A DNA stretch of 64,000 bases from JBEKTY01 sp049515555 (GCA_049515555.1 JBEKTY010000009.1:1-64000); one strand, 5' to 3'. Numbered from the stretch's first letter, positions 44,668 through 52,391 are shown. The notes: generated from the letters alone by a model not told the origin. Numbers and translations: made by a program.

Positions 44668-44912
44668 ACGTCCTCGCTCCTCCAGATCAGCCCTCATCCT
44701 GGTGTAGTAGACAGCACCTTCGTCCTCACTTCGTTCGGACTCGCCGCGTTGGTTCAGCGATACGCACAATCGGCGATAAAGGATTCCACGTCTAACTCCA
44801 CAATTCAGCGAAGCAGGCTAGCAAAGTGCGTAGGTCTGGCAAGGGTGACCAGCAATCGTCCCTTGGAGGATTGGGGCAGGTTGATCGGTGGCATCCCCTC
44901 GGCGATGGCAAT

Positions 44913-45066
44913 CTAACCCTTCATGATCCTTCTCTTCGCAATCGCCAAATACTCCTTCTCCCGGTCAATGCCGATCACCCGGCTCGCCTTGTGATCCAGC
45001 CCGGCCGCCAACATCGTCCCCGAACCGCAGAATGGATCGAGCAGCACGCCACCAGGCGGAAGGCGT
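44913..45066 (-). pseudogene. C-terminal fragment of a DNA methyltransferase
   Basis: The minus strand encodes LPPGGVLLDPFCGSGTMLAAGLDHKASRVIGIDREKEYLAIAKRRIMKG and a stop. This is the SAM-binding motif I (DPFCGSGT) and C-terminal end of beta-class N4/N6 DNA methyltransferases. There is no start and the catalytic DPPY-type motif, which normally precedes this in the beta class, is missing. It is a short leftover, too small to be functional. Confidence 0.7.
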
Positions 45067-45429
45067 GTGGATTACGTGCGAGCGTATCTCAGAATCGTTT
45101 TATTTTTACAACAATAACCAGACGACCCAATGCACTTGTTTTCATTTTGCGCAAATCCTACTGCATCCTGGTGCGTTTAACGGGATGTATTGGGCAACGG
45201 CAGGCCGGCGCCTGACCGAGAAAGAAACAAAGGCTGCCGACGCAAGCGGTTGCCAGGGGACTCCAAATGGCATTGTTCCTACTTGGGAAATACCGATTAT
45301 TTATCGGCGTTGGGAAAATGTTACAAGATCGGGGCGAACTGCGGTTGCCGCAGGTTGGTTCGGCAGCCTCAGCGCCCGCTTCATCTCACCGTCACCGGTG
45401 AGATGAAGCTTCGAGCGCCGACGAAACAC
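45067..45429. other. Gene-free stretch in the mobile element
   Basis: No convincing gene on either strand. A small inverted repeat TCTCACC...GGTGAGA lies at about 45384-45403, close to the 3' end of the minus-strand gene at 45430, and could help end its transcript. Base composition is more AT-rich than the flanking chromosome. Confidence 0.35.
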
Positions 45430-45723
45430 CTATTCCTCATCATCGTCCACAGGAAATCCGTCATCATCGTCAGCGAACCGCCAATCAAAGAAATCAAGGA
45501 AATCGTCGACAGGCGCTGAGACTTCGGTCTCGACGGGCTTGGCAGCGCCCCGCAGGATCTCCTCCTTTGCCAAACCCTGTAGGTACGCTACGATGTCCTT
45601 TACGCTGTCCCGATTGATTTCTGGGGGGAGCGAGACGGCAAAACGGTCGCCGCTATGCACCACGCAGTAAGGAACGTCTATCAACACATCACCATTGTCT
45701 GTGAATCTCATTTCATACCTCAT
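45430..45723 (-). CDS. Small acidic hypothetical protein, 97 aa
   Basis: Starts MRYEMRFTDNGDVLIDVPYCVVHSGDRFAVSLPPEINRD and ends in a very acidic tail (FADDDDGFPVDDDEE). The middle has the helical DIVAYLQGLAKEEILRGAA. No family recognised. A 15-bp hairpin sits just upstream of its start, as for its neighbours, so it belongs to the same set of small minus-strand genes each with its own structured leader. Confidence 0.6.
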   Translation of the reverse strand: MRYEMRFTDNGDVLIDVPYCVVHSGDRFAVSLPPEINRDSVKDIVAYLQGLAKEEILRGAAKPVETEVSAPVDDFLDFFDWRFADDDDGFPVDDDEE

Positions 45724-45744
45724 TCACCCTGTTCTTAATAGCAC

Positions 45745-45846
45745 GCCGCCCTGTCCTGGTCATCCAGGGCAGGGCGGCTTCCATGCCAGTCATTTTCCAT
45801 CCTTGTCGCCGAACCGCTCGGCGAATGTCCATCATGTACGTCGTTC
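45745..45846 (-). repeat. Structured upstream module, copy 1 (hairpin and palindrome, partial motif)
   Basis: Hairpin arms 45745-45759 and 45764-45778 (15 bp with one G-U-type pair, loop TCAT), then 27 bases starting TTCC, then the palindrome TCGCCGAACCGCTCGGCGA at 45806-45824, then a truncated ATGTACGTCGTT version of the conserved motif. It lies in front of the gene starting at 45723. Confidence 0.7.
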
Positions 45847-45903
45847 ATGCTCTCGAAAGTCATACTGTCGTTGATCCAAGTATTCTTGTTGTTTGTCAGG
45901 CAT
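45832..45903 (-). CDS. Possible 23-residue protein
   Basis: ATG at 45903 preceded by AGGAG at a spacing of about 8, reading MPDKQQEYLDQRQYDFREHE and a stop after 23 codons. Very polar and helix-forming. A 14-bp hairpin lies upstream at 45938-45968. The clean SD and the hairpin, shared with neighbouring genes, are the only support. It overlaps the partial conserved motif of module copy 1. Confidence 0.35.
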   Translation of the reverse strand: MPDKQQEYLDQRQYDFREHERRT

Positions 45904-45937
45904 TGTATTTCTCCTATTCATGATGATGGTGTGCCTC

Positions 45938-45968
45938 CGTCCCTTCATCGCATGGCGATGAAGGGACG
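45938..45968 (-). promoter_or_regulatory. 14-bp hairpin between small genes
   Basis: Perfect arms CGTCCCTTCATCGC (45938-45951) and its complement (45955-45968) with an ATG loop. It lies between the stop of the 45999 gene and the 23-residue ORF. It may be a terminator-like or processing hairpin; there is no T-run on either side. Confidence 0.5.
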
Positions 45969-45998
45969 TCGGCTGAACCAATCCCACTATTCCGCTGT

Positions 45999-46202
45999 TT
46001 AACCCCAGACAGTCTCGTAACACTTGCCACCGAAGTCGTCCTCCAGCAACTCGTCGTCTGGATAGATGCTTTCTCCTGTGGCTACCGTGTCGTAGTCTCT
46101 CACGGACACTGCAATCCCCGGTGGGATGTCTTCGACACATACCACGACACCTCCCCATAGCCTTACTGTGATTACCTGACATTTGCATTCTGTGTGTGAC
46201 AT
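45999..46202 (-). CDS. Small hypothetical protein, 67 aa
   Basis: SD AAGGAG five bases before the ATG. Sequence MSHTECKCQVITVRLWGGVVVCVEDIPPGIAVSVRDYD, then DDELLEDDFGGKCYETVWG. The pattern of a short beta-rich protein with central VRDYD and a C-terminal acidic segment is common among phage and plasmid small proteins of unknown function. It is preceded by the best complete copy of the structured module. Confidence 0.65.
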   Translation of the reverse strand: MSHTECKCQVITVRLWGGVVVCVEDIPPGIAVSVRDYDTVATGESIYPDDELLEDDFGGKCYETVWG

Positions 46203-46240
46203 TTGTCACTCCTTTTCTATTACTTGGTTGTATCAAGCAC

Positions 46241-46378
46241 GCCGCCCTGTCCTGGTCAACCAGGACAGGGCGGCTTCCATGCCTGCTATTCATCATCCTC
46301 ATCGCCGAACCGCTCGGCGAGCTTGTGTGACGTACATCGGCCCTGAAGCGATTTCTCCCGAGTCTTTCTTCTGGGAAT
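46241..46378 (-). repeat. Structured upstream module, copy 2 (complete)
   Basis: Hairpin arms 46241-46255 and 46260-46274 (15 perfect pairs, loop TCAA), 27 bases starting TTCC, palindrome TCGCCGAACCGCTCGGCGA at 46302-46320, then the ~55-base conserved motif beginning TGTGTGACGTACATCGGCC and ending near TCTTTCTTCTGGGAA. It lies ahead of the 67-aa gene. Homologous to copies at 45745 and 51376. Confidence 0.75.
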
Positions 46379-46430
46379 TACCACCCCCTGGCGGGCAAGC
46401 AGGGCGTCCGTGGCCCCGGTGCGTTCGGAG

Positions 46431-46775
46431 TCACTCCTCCTCATCAAATTCGAGCAGTCGTCGAATCACATCCTCATCGCTTTCACCTGGCCGCCGAACG
46501 GTGTCCAGGTACTCCACGGCGTCGTCGTCGCGTTCACTCTCGGTAGAGCCCCCGCACATCTGCGTCGTGTGAGATGACTCCGCTAAGAGGTCTGCCTCGC
46601 GGATTCCCTTCGGTGTCAGGCGGGCCATCCATTGCCCGTTGTCGGCTTGGTATTGCTCAAGCAATCCCTCTGCCTCCATCTGTCGCATTGCGCTACACAC
46701 GCCATCAGCAACATGCACATTATTTGCTCGTTGCCGCACTTGATGGCGCATTCTGAAAAAGTTCCTGTCATTCAT
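46431..46775 (-). CDS. Hypothetical winged-helix-like protein, 114 aa
   Basis: MNDRNFFRMRHQVRQRANNVHVADGVCSAMRQMEAEGLLEQYQADNGQWMARLTPKGIREADLLAE reads as a helix-turn-helix with a beta wing (EGLLEQY...WMARLTPKG), as in small MarR/PadR-like or phage transcription factors. The C-terminal half is acidic and unstructured (DVIRRLLEFDEEE). DNA binding is inferred only. Two copies of the conserved motif (46805 and 46931) lie upstream. It could regulate the small-gene set. Confidence 0.5.
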   Translation of the reverse strand: MNDRNFFRMRHQVRQRANNVHVADGVCSAMRQMEAEGLLEQYQADNGQWMARLTPKGIREADLLAESSHTTQMCGGSTESERDDDAVEYLDTVRRPGESDEDVIRRLLEFDEEE

Positions 46776-46804
46776 ATCTACCTACCTTTCGGTTTAAGTT
46801 GGGC

Positions 46805-46880
46805 CGCCGAACCGCTCGGCAACCTTGTGTGACGTACATCGGCCCTGAGTCGATTTCTCCCGAGTCTTTCTTTCAGGAAT
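46805..46880 (-). repeat. Structured upstream module, copy 3 (palindrome and motif, no hairpin)
   Basis: Palindrome GCCGAACCGCTCGGC at 46805-46819 followed by CTTGTGTGACGTACATCGGC and the rest of the motif to TCTTTCTTTCAGGAAT (near 46880). It is nearly identical to copy 2 in the motif but lacks the 15-bp hairpin. It lies about 30 bases upstream of the 114-aa gene start. Confidence 0.7.
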
Positions 46881-46930
46881 CCGCAAAACGGCCACCTGCT
46901 CTGGCTCCTGGCCGGGCGGGTCGACAACGT

Positions 46931-46985
46931 CTGTCACGTACATCGATTTCGGGGCGAGCTTTCCCAAGTCTTTCCTTTCAGAATT
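46931..46985 (-). repeat. Structured upstream module, copy 4 (motif only)
   Basis: CTGTCACGTACATCG followed by a diverged GGGGCGAGCTTTCCCAAGTC and TTTCCTTTCAGAAT. No palindrome and no hairpin. It abuts the stop codon of the HNH-like gene. Confidence 0.6.
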
Positions 46986-47441
46986 TCAGACGGCCTTGCG
47001 ATTGGGTTTCGCTCGGTTGCGGGCCTGCTCCTGGGCATTTTGCCAAGAGACATTTCCGGGCCGATAATCGCCGTCGTTGTCGAGGCGGCCGAGGGAGAAA
47101 TGCGATTCCGGCGCTGGCCCCACGTCTGCCAGAAAAGCCGGAAAACTGTTCCGCCACCTCTTGCATACGCGAATGCCACGGCCGGAATAGCGAGGTGCGG
47201 CCCAATAGGTCGAAGACTCACAGCGATAAATCATGGACTTCCACGCCGTGTACTCCTTGCGATAGGTTGATCCGTGAGTCCGGTTACCCACCCCCTTGTG
47301 GCGCAGCGGCTTTTCGAGCGCCTTCTCGACGGGCCAGCCTCGCCGGATTCTGGCTGCCAAAGTGTGGTAGCGCAGCCCAAGAAAGGCAGCCCACTGACGG
47401 ATGCTGGCCGTGAGACCGTGATAGGTGACGAGTTTGTGCAT
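46986..47441 (-). CDS. HNH-type phage protein
   Basis: 151 residues. After a helix-turn-helix-like N-terminus (GLTASIRQWAAFLGLRYHTLAARIRRGWPVEKALE) comes the phage HNH-like block: YTAWKSMIYRCESSTYWAAPRYSGRGIRVCKRWRNSFPAFLADVGP and LGRLDNDGDYRPGNVSW, matching the YxGRGIxVCxRW...LDRxDNxGxYxPxNxRW pattern of phage homing or HNH endonuclease-like proteins. It may act as a DNA nickase in the element or be a selfish gene. The catalytic His position (L-D-R usual, LGRLDN here) looks slightly changed. Confidence 0.78.
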   Translation of the reverse strand: MHKLVTYHGLTASIRQWAAFLGLRYHTLAARIRRGWPVEKALEKPLRHKGVGNRTHGSTYRKEYTAWKSMIYRCESSTYWAAPRYSGRGIRVCKRWRNSFPAFLADVGPAPESHFSLGRLDNDGDYRPGNVSWQNAQEQARNRAKPNRKAV

Positions 47442-47486
47442 AGATAGCTGTGATCCTCAGACTATCTATGCTTCGTGCGGTGAGGT

Positions 47487-47843
47487 TTACCAGCCAGACA
47501 AGTACCGTTTCAGCGGTAATCGCACGTCGCCGGGGGCTTCCTCGTCTCGGAACATGTGTGGCCGATACCGTCGCAGCCAGGCTTTGGCGTTGGCCTCGTC
47601 TACATGGCACACAAACGGGATGTCTCGGTCGCTTTTCGCCATTGCTGACAACACCGCCGCCAGACGGTCGTCGTGCATGGCGGCGGCAACGACGGCAGCA
47701 GCACTGTCGCTGCGATTCCAGGTCCAACCCTCCGATGCAAGGGATTTCAGGTCGTATTCCGTGGCTTGCGCAAACCAGGGGACAGCATCGAAAGCCACGC
47801 TGAATCTAACGAAGCCATCCGCAATCATTCTCGCTCGAACCAT
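47487..47843 (-). CDS. Hypothetical protein, 118 aa
   Basis: SD AAGGAGA upstream of the ATG at 47843. MVRARMIADGFVRFSVAFDAVPWFAQATEYDLKSLASEGWTWNRSDSAAAVVAAAMHDDRLAAVLSAMAKSDRDIPFVCHVDE: an alpha/beta soluble protein with tryptophans typical of phage-borne small proteins. No family recognised. Copy 5 of the conserved motif lies 20 bases upstream. Confidence 0.6.
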   Translation of the reverse strand: MVRARMIADGFVRFSVAFDAVPWFAQATEYDLKSLASEGWTWNRSDSAAAVVAAAMHDDRLAAVLSAMAKSDRDIPFVCHVDEANAKAWLRRYRPHMFRDEEAPGDVRLPLKRYLSGW

Positions 47844-47863
47844 TTTTAATCTCCTTCTTCAAG

Positions 47864-47922
47864 TGTCACAACGTACATCGGCCCTGGAAGCGAATGTCCC
47901 GAGTCAATATGCCCGGAATCTT
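47864..47922 (-). repeat. Structured upstream module, copy 5 (motif only)
   Basis: GTGTCACAACGTACATCGGC, CCTGGAAGCGAATGTCCCGA and GTCAATATGCCCGGAATC: the conserved motif with a two-base insertion after CAC. It lies just upstream of the 118-aa gene start. Confidence 0.6.
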
Positions 47923-47997
47923 GTTTGAAGCTGTTGGCAAAGGAGAGTGGCCGAGCGCGCGACGACTACTAATCTTACATCTGTTGGAGGTGATTTT

Positions 47998-48027
47998 ATG
48001 GGGCAGGAAGCAAAAGCGGCGAGTTAG
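47998..48027 (+). CDS. Nine-codon minigene with strong SD (MGQEAKAAS)
   Basis: GGAGG at 47986-47990, seven bases before ATG, then nine codons and TAG. The last codons run into the left arm of a strong hairpin. A leader peptide/attenuator is possible, but no plus-strand gene follows within 3 kb, so translation of the minigene itself, or chance, must be considered. Confidence 0.25.
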   Translation: MGQEAKAAS

Positions 48028-48064
48028 CTTACTATAGTTATTAGTAAGGTAACCCGCCGCTTTT
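48012..48064. terminator. Bidirectional terminator after the primase-helicase gene
   Basis: Arms AAAAGCGGCG (48012-48021) and CGCCGCTTTT (48055-48064) enclose a smaller TTACT...AGTAA stem. T-runs occur on both strands, so it can end the minus-strand primase transcript and any plus-strand transcript. Confidence 0.7.
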
Positions 48065-48127
48065 GTGGTCGACTTGCGCTTGTACTACGCATAGACTTGC
48101 TAAGAAGCTCCTTCTCTTTCACTTTTC

Positions 48128-50947
48128 TCAAGTCCTAGTAGTCGTCGCTTGCTTGCTACACACCCTCTTTCCATGCACTTCAATCGTATCCTTGTAGTTC
48201 TCCTTGAAGCGCACCATCAACTCGCTTCCCCTACGCCTGTGTATATTCACTTCTTTACAAACCAATGAGTTGGTAGTCCAACCACGTTCTTCCAACTGTC
48301 TCAAGCACTCCTGAGCGTAGCTTTGGTACCGTTCTGCATAATCACTACGCATTTGTCGACGAAGATCAAATAATTCAGAAGACATGAACGGTTCTACGCG
48401 CCAATCTGTGATTCTGGCATTGGTAATGACATAGATAACACACTCCCGCTGCAAGGGCCTCACTCGTCCAATGGCTTGGACGAGTTCGGCTGTGACAAGG
48501 AAGTCCTGGATCGGTTGAATCTGCATGTCGGCATAGCCCATGTTCTCAGCCATAAACTGCTCGTCCATCCGGCGTTGACGGCTGTACTTCGTGGTCGGGA
48601 GTCCGTCGAAGCCGTAAAGGGCGAGCGCCAACTCCCAGATCGTCGCTTCATCTTTGTACGGGGTGCCCAAGACGATCAAGAAGTCATTATCGAAGGTATG
48701 GCCGCGGCAGGGGAAGTTGTAGAGACCCACGAGTTTGTCACCGTTGGCTAGCTTTTTCAGCAGTCCGTACTCGGGCGTTGGGTCTTTCGTGGCCCTTTTG
48801 AACGAAATCAGCGGCATCGGGCCGTGCTTATCCAGTATGCGCTCGATGATCTGGACCAGCCAGGATGGATTGTGCTCGCGGTGCCGGGCGACCTGCCTGG
48901 CGATGAAATTGCGCGAAACGTCGTAGTCCATGATCTGCACAACGCGGCCTTTTTGCTCGACCTTTGGCGGCTCGAAGATTTTTACATCCCAGCCGGGAGC
49001 TAGGGCACGGATCAGGTCTTCGTTGGCCGTGGCGTCCAGGATGAACACTTCCTTGTCGTTGGGCAGGGGGTGATTGGCGCGGAAGCGGACATTGATAGCG
49101 TCTTTGTCGTCGGCGGGAATACGTTCAAGGAGCACGGAGCCATCCATCTGCGTGAGCAGATGGATGGCGGGCGTATAGAGATTAGGGGTGCGGTGGTTTT
49201 CTGCTTGGAAAGCCTGAGCATTCAGCCACCTCACCAGGGCCGGTGATTTCCTTGCGCTGGGCGAATGCACCTCAGATGGGACTCGATAGGGCCGAAACTT
49301 AATCGGACGGTTGTGCTGGTCCTTGGTGGTGGAGAATTCCAGCGCCGCCGATTCCAACCAACTGACCAGACGCAGGACAGATTGCAGATGGCTCTTCAAC
49401 TCCCCCCTGGCCGACCGGTATCTTTCCGCGACCAGGGACGCCCAGGCCAGCCAGGCATCCAGCGAGTAGGAGGACGGAGCGAGCAACAGGTCGATGCAAT
49501 TCTCGTCGAAGATCACGACGGGGCGTGTATCATTGCCGTAGCTGTAGTAGAATCCATCGTGGGTATGATAGATTGCGGCGCAGCAAAGCTGGTCGGCTGC
49601 CGCCAGGTTGGAGAAGCCTAGCAAGTAGGGGCAGTTCCTCGGCCCGATCTCGCATTGCTGACATGGTAATCCTTGGCTCGGTTGATAGCCACGGCCCGAG
49701 GTCGCTTCGTATTCATCAGGATGACGACAGCCGGACTCGCGAAGGACGGGCATCCGGCGAGCGCAGCCGCCAAACTGTTCCAATGCGGTAAGATGTGTGT
49801 CGGCCAGGTCGTTCTCAAGCGTCAGGATGACGGCACGCTTGCCCTTCTCGGCCAAGGTTTTGCACATGAGGTAGGTTTTGCCCAGCCCCGGCAGACCCTT
49901 AACGATATGAAGCGTTTTCGGGCTCGCTGGACGGCTCAATTCCTGATGGAAGTATTTTTCCAGCGATTGCCTTCCCTCTTCGATGGGGACTCTATCCTCG
50001 GCCAACGTCGTCGGCGTCGGGACAGCAATTCTTCGGCTGTGGGGGCGGCCGGATTGAGCGCCTGCTTCTTTCTCGTATCGTTTGAAGATGTCGATCCAGG
50101 GTTCGCTGGTGAGTGCCTGCAATATCTGGAAGAAAAGATGGTTCTTGCCCGCGGCGAAGTCGCGTAGGACGCCATTGCGGACATTGAAGATGCCGGAGGG
50201 GTGATGATCGGGCTTCCCGCCGCGCAGTTCGGCAGGGACGTAGCAGGGAATGTTGCCGTTTCCATCTGGCTCACGGACGGCGAACAGCATTCCAGCCTTT
50301 TCCGCCTCGGCGAGCAGGTCGAAGTGGCGCAGCACGTAATCAAGATCGTTTCGGAAAGGAAATGCTGGCTGTCTTGGTCCTCGGGCCTTGCGACCGGCGG
50401 TGTTTTCACGCTTCTTCACCCGCTCCCGATAATAATCGACGATTTGCTCGGGCAACGGCGGGGGCGGAACATCAAACGGGTTAATAATCCATTGATAATT
50501 GACTTCGCCCGAGGGGTGCGGCGATGGCGGCAAGACGGATTGATGCCGGTCAGCCCGGAACTCGATCTTGAACGGCTCAATTCTGAGGTAACCGATTGCA
50601 TCGTGATCCCGAAACAGCCGGTGCTTGCTTTTCTGGGATCGCCAACACGGGAATTCCAGCCCCTCGCACAGATCGTCGAGCATCATTTCGCCTTCTGGGG
50701 TGTCGCCCTCCAGATCAAGCAAACCAGAACCACCGAGGTTCAGGCCGATGCCAAGATGAGGGTTATTAACGAGCAGCCGACGCAGTACCTCCGGGCTTGG
50801 ATTATAATCAGGCCAGCCGTCCCAAAGTGGCCGCTTACCGCGCACGGGTAATAACCACCAACCGAGGTCATCCGCGTAGCGATGGGCGGCGTCGATCAAA
50901 ACGCGTTGTTGGACGGTCATTTGCATTTGCTGCGGGGCGCTCGTCAT
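48128..50947 (-). CDS. Primase-helicase replication protein (PrimPol-like N-terminus, P-loop ATPase)
   Basis: 939 residues. The N-terminal 180 residues look like the bifunctional primase-polymerase fold (AAHRYADDLGWWLLPVRGKRPLWDGWPDY, then GIGLNLGGSGLLDLEGDTPEGEM with the acidic site, then SKHRLFRD). The middle carries HIVKGLPGLGKTYLMCKTLAEKGKRAVILTLENDLADTH, a Walker A at about 351-358, with a cysteine cluster CQQCEIGPRNCPYL near 440. The C-terminal part has helicase-like VIFDENCIDLL and a late VQAIGRVRPLQRECVIYVITNA (motif VI-like QxxGRxR). This is typical of plasmid, phage or satellite replication proteins. No overlapping neighbour. Confidence 0.82.
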   Translation of the reverse strand: MTSAPQQMQMTVQQRVLIDAAHRYADDLGWWLLPVRGKRPLWDGWPDYNPSPEVLRRLLVNNPHLGIGLNLGGSGLLDLEGDTPEGEMMLDDLCEGLEFPCWRSQKSKHRLFRDHDAIGYLRIEPFKIEFRADRHQSVLPPSPHPSGEVNYQWIINPFDVPPPPLPEQIVDYYRERVKKRENTAGRKARGPRQPAFPFRNDLDYVLRHFDLLAEAEKAGMLFAVREPDGNGNIPCYVPAELRGGKPDHHPSGIFNVRNGVLRDFAAGKNHLFFQILQALTSEPWIDIFKRYEKEAGAQSGRPHSRRIAVPTPTTLAEDRVPIEEGRQSLEKYFHQELSRPASPKTLHIVKGLPGLGKTYLMCKTLAEKGKRAVILTLENDLADTHLTALEQFGGCARRMPVLRESGCRHPDEYEATSGRGYQPSQGLPCQQCEIGPRNCPYLLGFSNLAAADQLCCAAIYHTHDGFYYSYGNDTRPVVIFDENCIDLLLAPSSYSLDAWLAWASLVAERYRSARGELKSHLQSVLRLVSWLESAALEFSTTKDQHNRPIKFRPYRVPSEVHSPSARKSPALVRWLNAQAFQAENHRTPNLYTPAIHLLTQMDGSVLLERIPADDKDAINVRFRANHPLPNDKEVFILDATANEDLIRALAPGWDVKIFEPPKVEQKGRVVQIMDYDVSRNFIARQVARHREHNPSWLVQIIERILDKHGPMPLISFKRATKDPTPEYGLLKKLANGDKLVGLYNFPCRGHTFDNDFLIVLGTPYKDEATIWELALALYGFDGLPTTKYSRQRRMDEQFMAENMGYADMQIQPIQDFLVTAELVQAIGRVRPLQRECVIYVITNARITDWRVEPFMSSELFDLRRQMRSDYAERYQSYAQECLRQLEERGWTTNSLVCKEVNIHRRRGSELMVRFKENYKDTIEVHGKRVCSKQATTTRT

Positions 50948-51102
50948 CGCGAAAACGGTCCTGGACGTGGTCTTTGAATACTACGCACTGGCTATTCCTT
51001 TTCATTACCGTGGGCAATTATCAGCTCGACGCGGGATGAGGTGAGGAACCGCTCTGTTGCCCGATTATTAACACCAAGCAGCAGGGCGGCCCTGAGCCAT
51101 TG
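50948..51102. other. Short intergenic stretch upstream of the primase gene
   Basis: About 155 bases with no ORF of interest. The CAT at 50945-50947 is the primase start. It must hold that gene's promoter and SD, but no clear -35/-10 pair is visible. Confidence 0.3.
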
Positions 51103-51336
51103 TCACGCACCTGGATCGAGCGGCTCCACCCCCGCATCGAGCATCATCTCTTCGCGCCAAAGGCCGATCAGCGCTTCCTCGCAGTGTGTCTCCTCTGCTG
51201 CCGCAGCAGCGATCTCCAACTCGTTTGCCTGACGTTCTTTGAGTTCCTTGACGCGGCGGCCCGCCGCCTTCCATCGCTCGACGGCTGCGTCGACACGTTG
51301 CTGCATTGGATCGAGGTCATCTGTCACTTTGGTCAT
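51103..51336 (-). CDS. Small helical hypothetical protein, 77 aa
   Basis: SD GAAGGTG before ATG. MTKVTDDLDPMQQRVDAAVERWKAAGRRVKELKERQANELEIAAAAAEETHCEEALIGLWREE: almost entirely helical with a likely coiled coil (about 10-50). Family unknown; such small coiled-coil proteins are frequent in phage and plasmid replication regions. The structured module with hairpin and palindrome lies in front (51376-51518). Confidence 0.6.
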   Translation of the reverse strand: MTKVTDDLDPMQQRVDAAVERWKAAGRRVKELKERQANELEIAAAAAEETHCEEALIGLWREEMMLDAGVEPLDPGA

Positions 51337-51375
51337 GTTTCACCTTCTTTCGTTGTCTTTCATTCTGTAAATCGC

Positions 51376-51518
51376 GCCGTTCCTCCGGGCACGGCCCGGA
51401 GGAACGGCTTCCTGCCTTCCGTGTTTCTAATCCCTGTCGCCGAAACGTTCGGCGACCTTTGTGTCACGTACATCGAACCTGCGTTGAGGTTTCCCAAATC
51501 CTTTTTGGCGGGAACTCT
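51376..51518 (-). repeat. Structured upstream module, copy 6 (complete, covarying hairpin)
   Basis: Hairpin arms 51376-51390 and 51394-51408 (15 perfect pairs, loop ACG), 28 bases starting TTCC, palindrome TCGCCGAAACGTTCGGCGA at 51437-51455, then TTTGTGTCACGTACATCG and a diverged motif to GGCGGGAACT. The stem keeps its length although its sequence differs from copies 1 and 2, and the palindrome shows a paired change (AA...TT). Confidence 0.75.
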
Positions 51519-51557
51519 CACAGGTGGGCGTCGACGTGCGACCTGTCAGTGTTGAGT

Positions 51558-51590
51558 CACCCTGCTCCGGCGTAAGACCGGAGCAGGGTG
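51558..51590 (-). terminator. Hairpin after the 51617 gene
   Basis: Arms CACCCTGCTCCGG (51558-51570) and its complement (51578-51590), loop of seven. It is placed right after the stop of the minus-strand gene at 51617. No T-run follows, so termination would be atypical. Confidence 0.5.
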
Positions 51591-51597
51591 GCAAACA

Positions 51598-51612
51598 TTT
51601 TCCACCGTGGAA
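51598..51612. repeat. TTTCCACCGTGGAAA palindrome, outlying copy
   Basis: The same 15-base palindrome occurs at 54988-55002 and, as CTTTCCACGGTGGAAAG, at 55234-55250. All are inside this element. Possibly a binding site of an element-encoded replication or partition protein. Confidence 0.5.
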
Positions 51613-51616
51613 AGTC

Positions 51617-52348
51617 CTAAGCGGCTTTCCGGTGCGATGTTTTCCTCCTGCTCACAGCAGGCTCCGCCACAGGCTCCTCTCGTAACGTGGCCACCAGCCG
51701 TGGCAGCAACTCAATCAGAGCGTCGATGTCGGCGCCAATCTGTTGACGCTGCCGCTTGCCTGTGGGCCAGGCCGCCCGCAGCGTCTGAACATCGACATCA
51801 AGCAAGGTGACAACCTTCTCTTTGAGTTGATTTACCTGCCACGGCACAGCCCTGCGCAGTTCCTCCTCCAAACACTCGTTGCGGGACCGCATCTCTACGA
51901 TGCCCGTCCCGTTCTGCCCGGACGCCGGGGCATCCGGGGAGTTCACAGCCCACGACGGCTTCCCGCCGTTGGTGACGCCAGGCTTCTTCCGGCCTGCCGC
52001 AGATCGCTTCGCTGCTGGTTGCCGTGGCTTGCGTTCCCTGGGCGCTTCCAGCCCAGCCTCGGTGAGCGCCTGTAGAATGCCGACGGTCCTCAACCGCTCG
52101 AACGCCTCGTCGCTTTCGTACTTCCGATACAGCCCCATGTAGCGGCTTGCCGTAGCGTTTGAGAACTTGTGTTCTCTCTTCCAGTCCGTGAAACTCTTGC
52201 TTTCTTTTTTGCAGCGCTCCTTCGCTAGCGTCATCGCTTTGCCAACCAGCCAGACATCAACTGCCATTCGCTGGTGGCGCTGGATACAGAACTGTCCGAG
52301 CCTCATGAGGCTCCACTTCTCACTAGGGGTGTCGTTAATCGACTTCAT
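51617..52348 (-). CDS. DUF3102-like helical protein
   Basis: 243 residues from the ATG at 52348, with AAGGAG at a good distance. Its N-terminal 90 residues (WSLMRLGQFCIQRHQRMAVDVWLVGKAMTLAKERCKKESKSFTDWKREHKFSNATASRYMGLYRKYE) match the DUF3102-type helical domain of phage and plasmid proteins, with the FxDWKxxHxFSxxTASRYMxLY pattern. A basic, proline-rich linker follows, then a helical C-terminus ending in KTSHRKAA. Such proteins accompany replication genes. A hairpin follows its stop. Confidence 0.68.
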   Translation of the reverse strand: MKSINDTPSEKWSLMRLGQFCIQRHQRMAVDVWLVGKAMTLAKERCKKESKSFTDWKREHKFSNATASRYMGLYRKYESDEAFERLRTVGILQALTEAGLEAPRERKPRQPAAKRSAAGRKKPGVTNGGKPSWAVNSPDAPASGQNGTGIVEMRSRNECLEEELRRAVPWQVNQLKEKVVTLLDVDVQTLRAAWPTGKRQRQQIGADIDALIELLPRLVATLREEPVAEPAVSRRKTSHRKAA

Positions 52349-52391
52349 TCTGAGACTCCTTTTCAAGGAGGGTTACAGGGAAACACACACA

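Noticed and set aside
45745..51518. Integron-like cassettes with attC sites, since small genes alternate with palindromes
   Set aside because: No GTTRRRY/RYYYAAC core pairs, no integron integrase, and the repeats lie upstream of starts rather than after stops.
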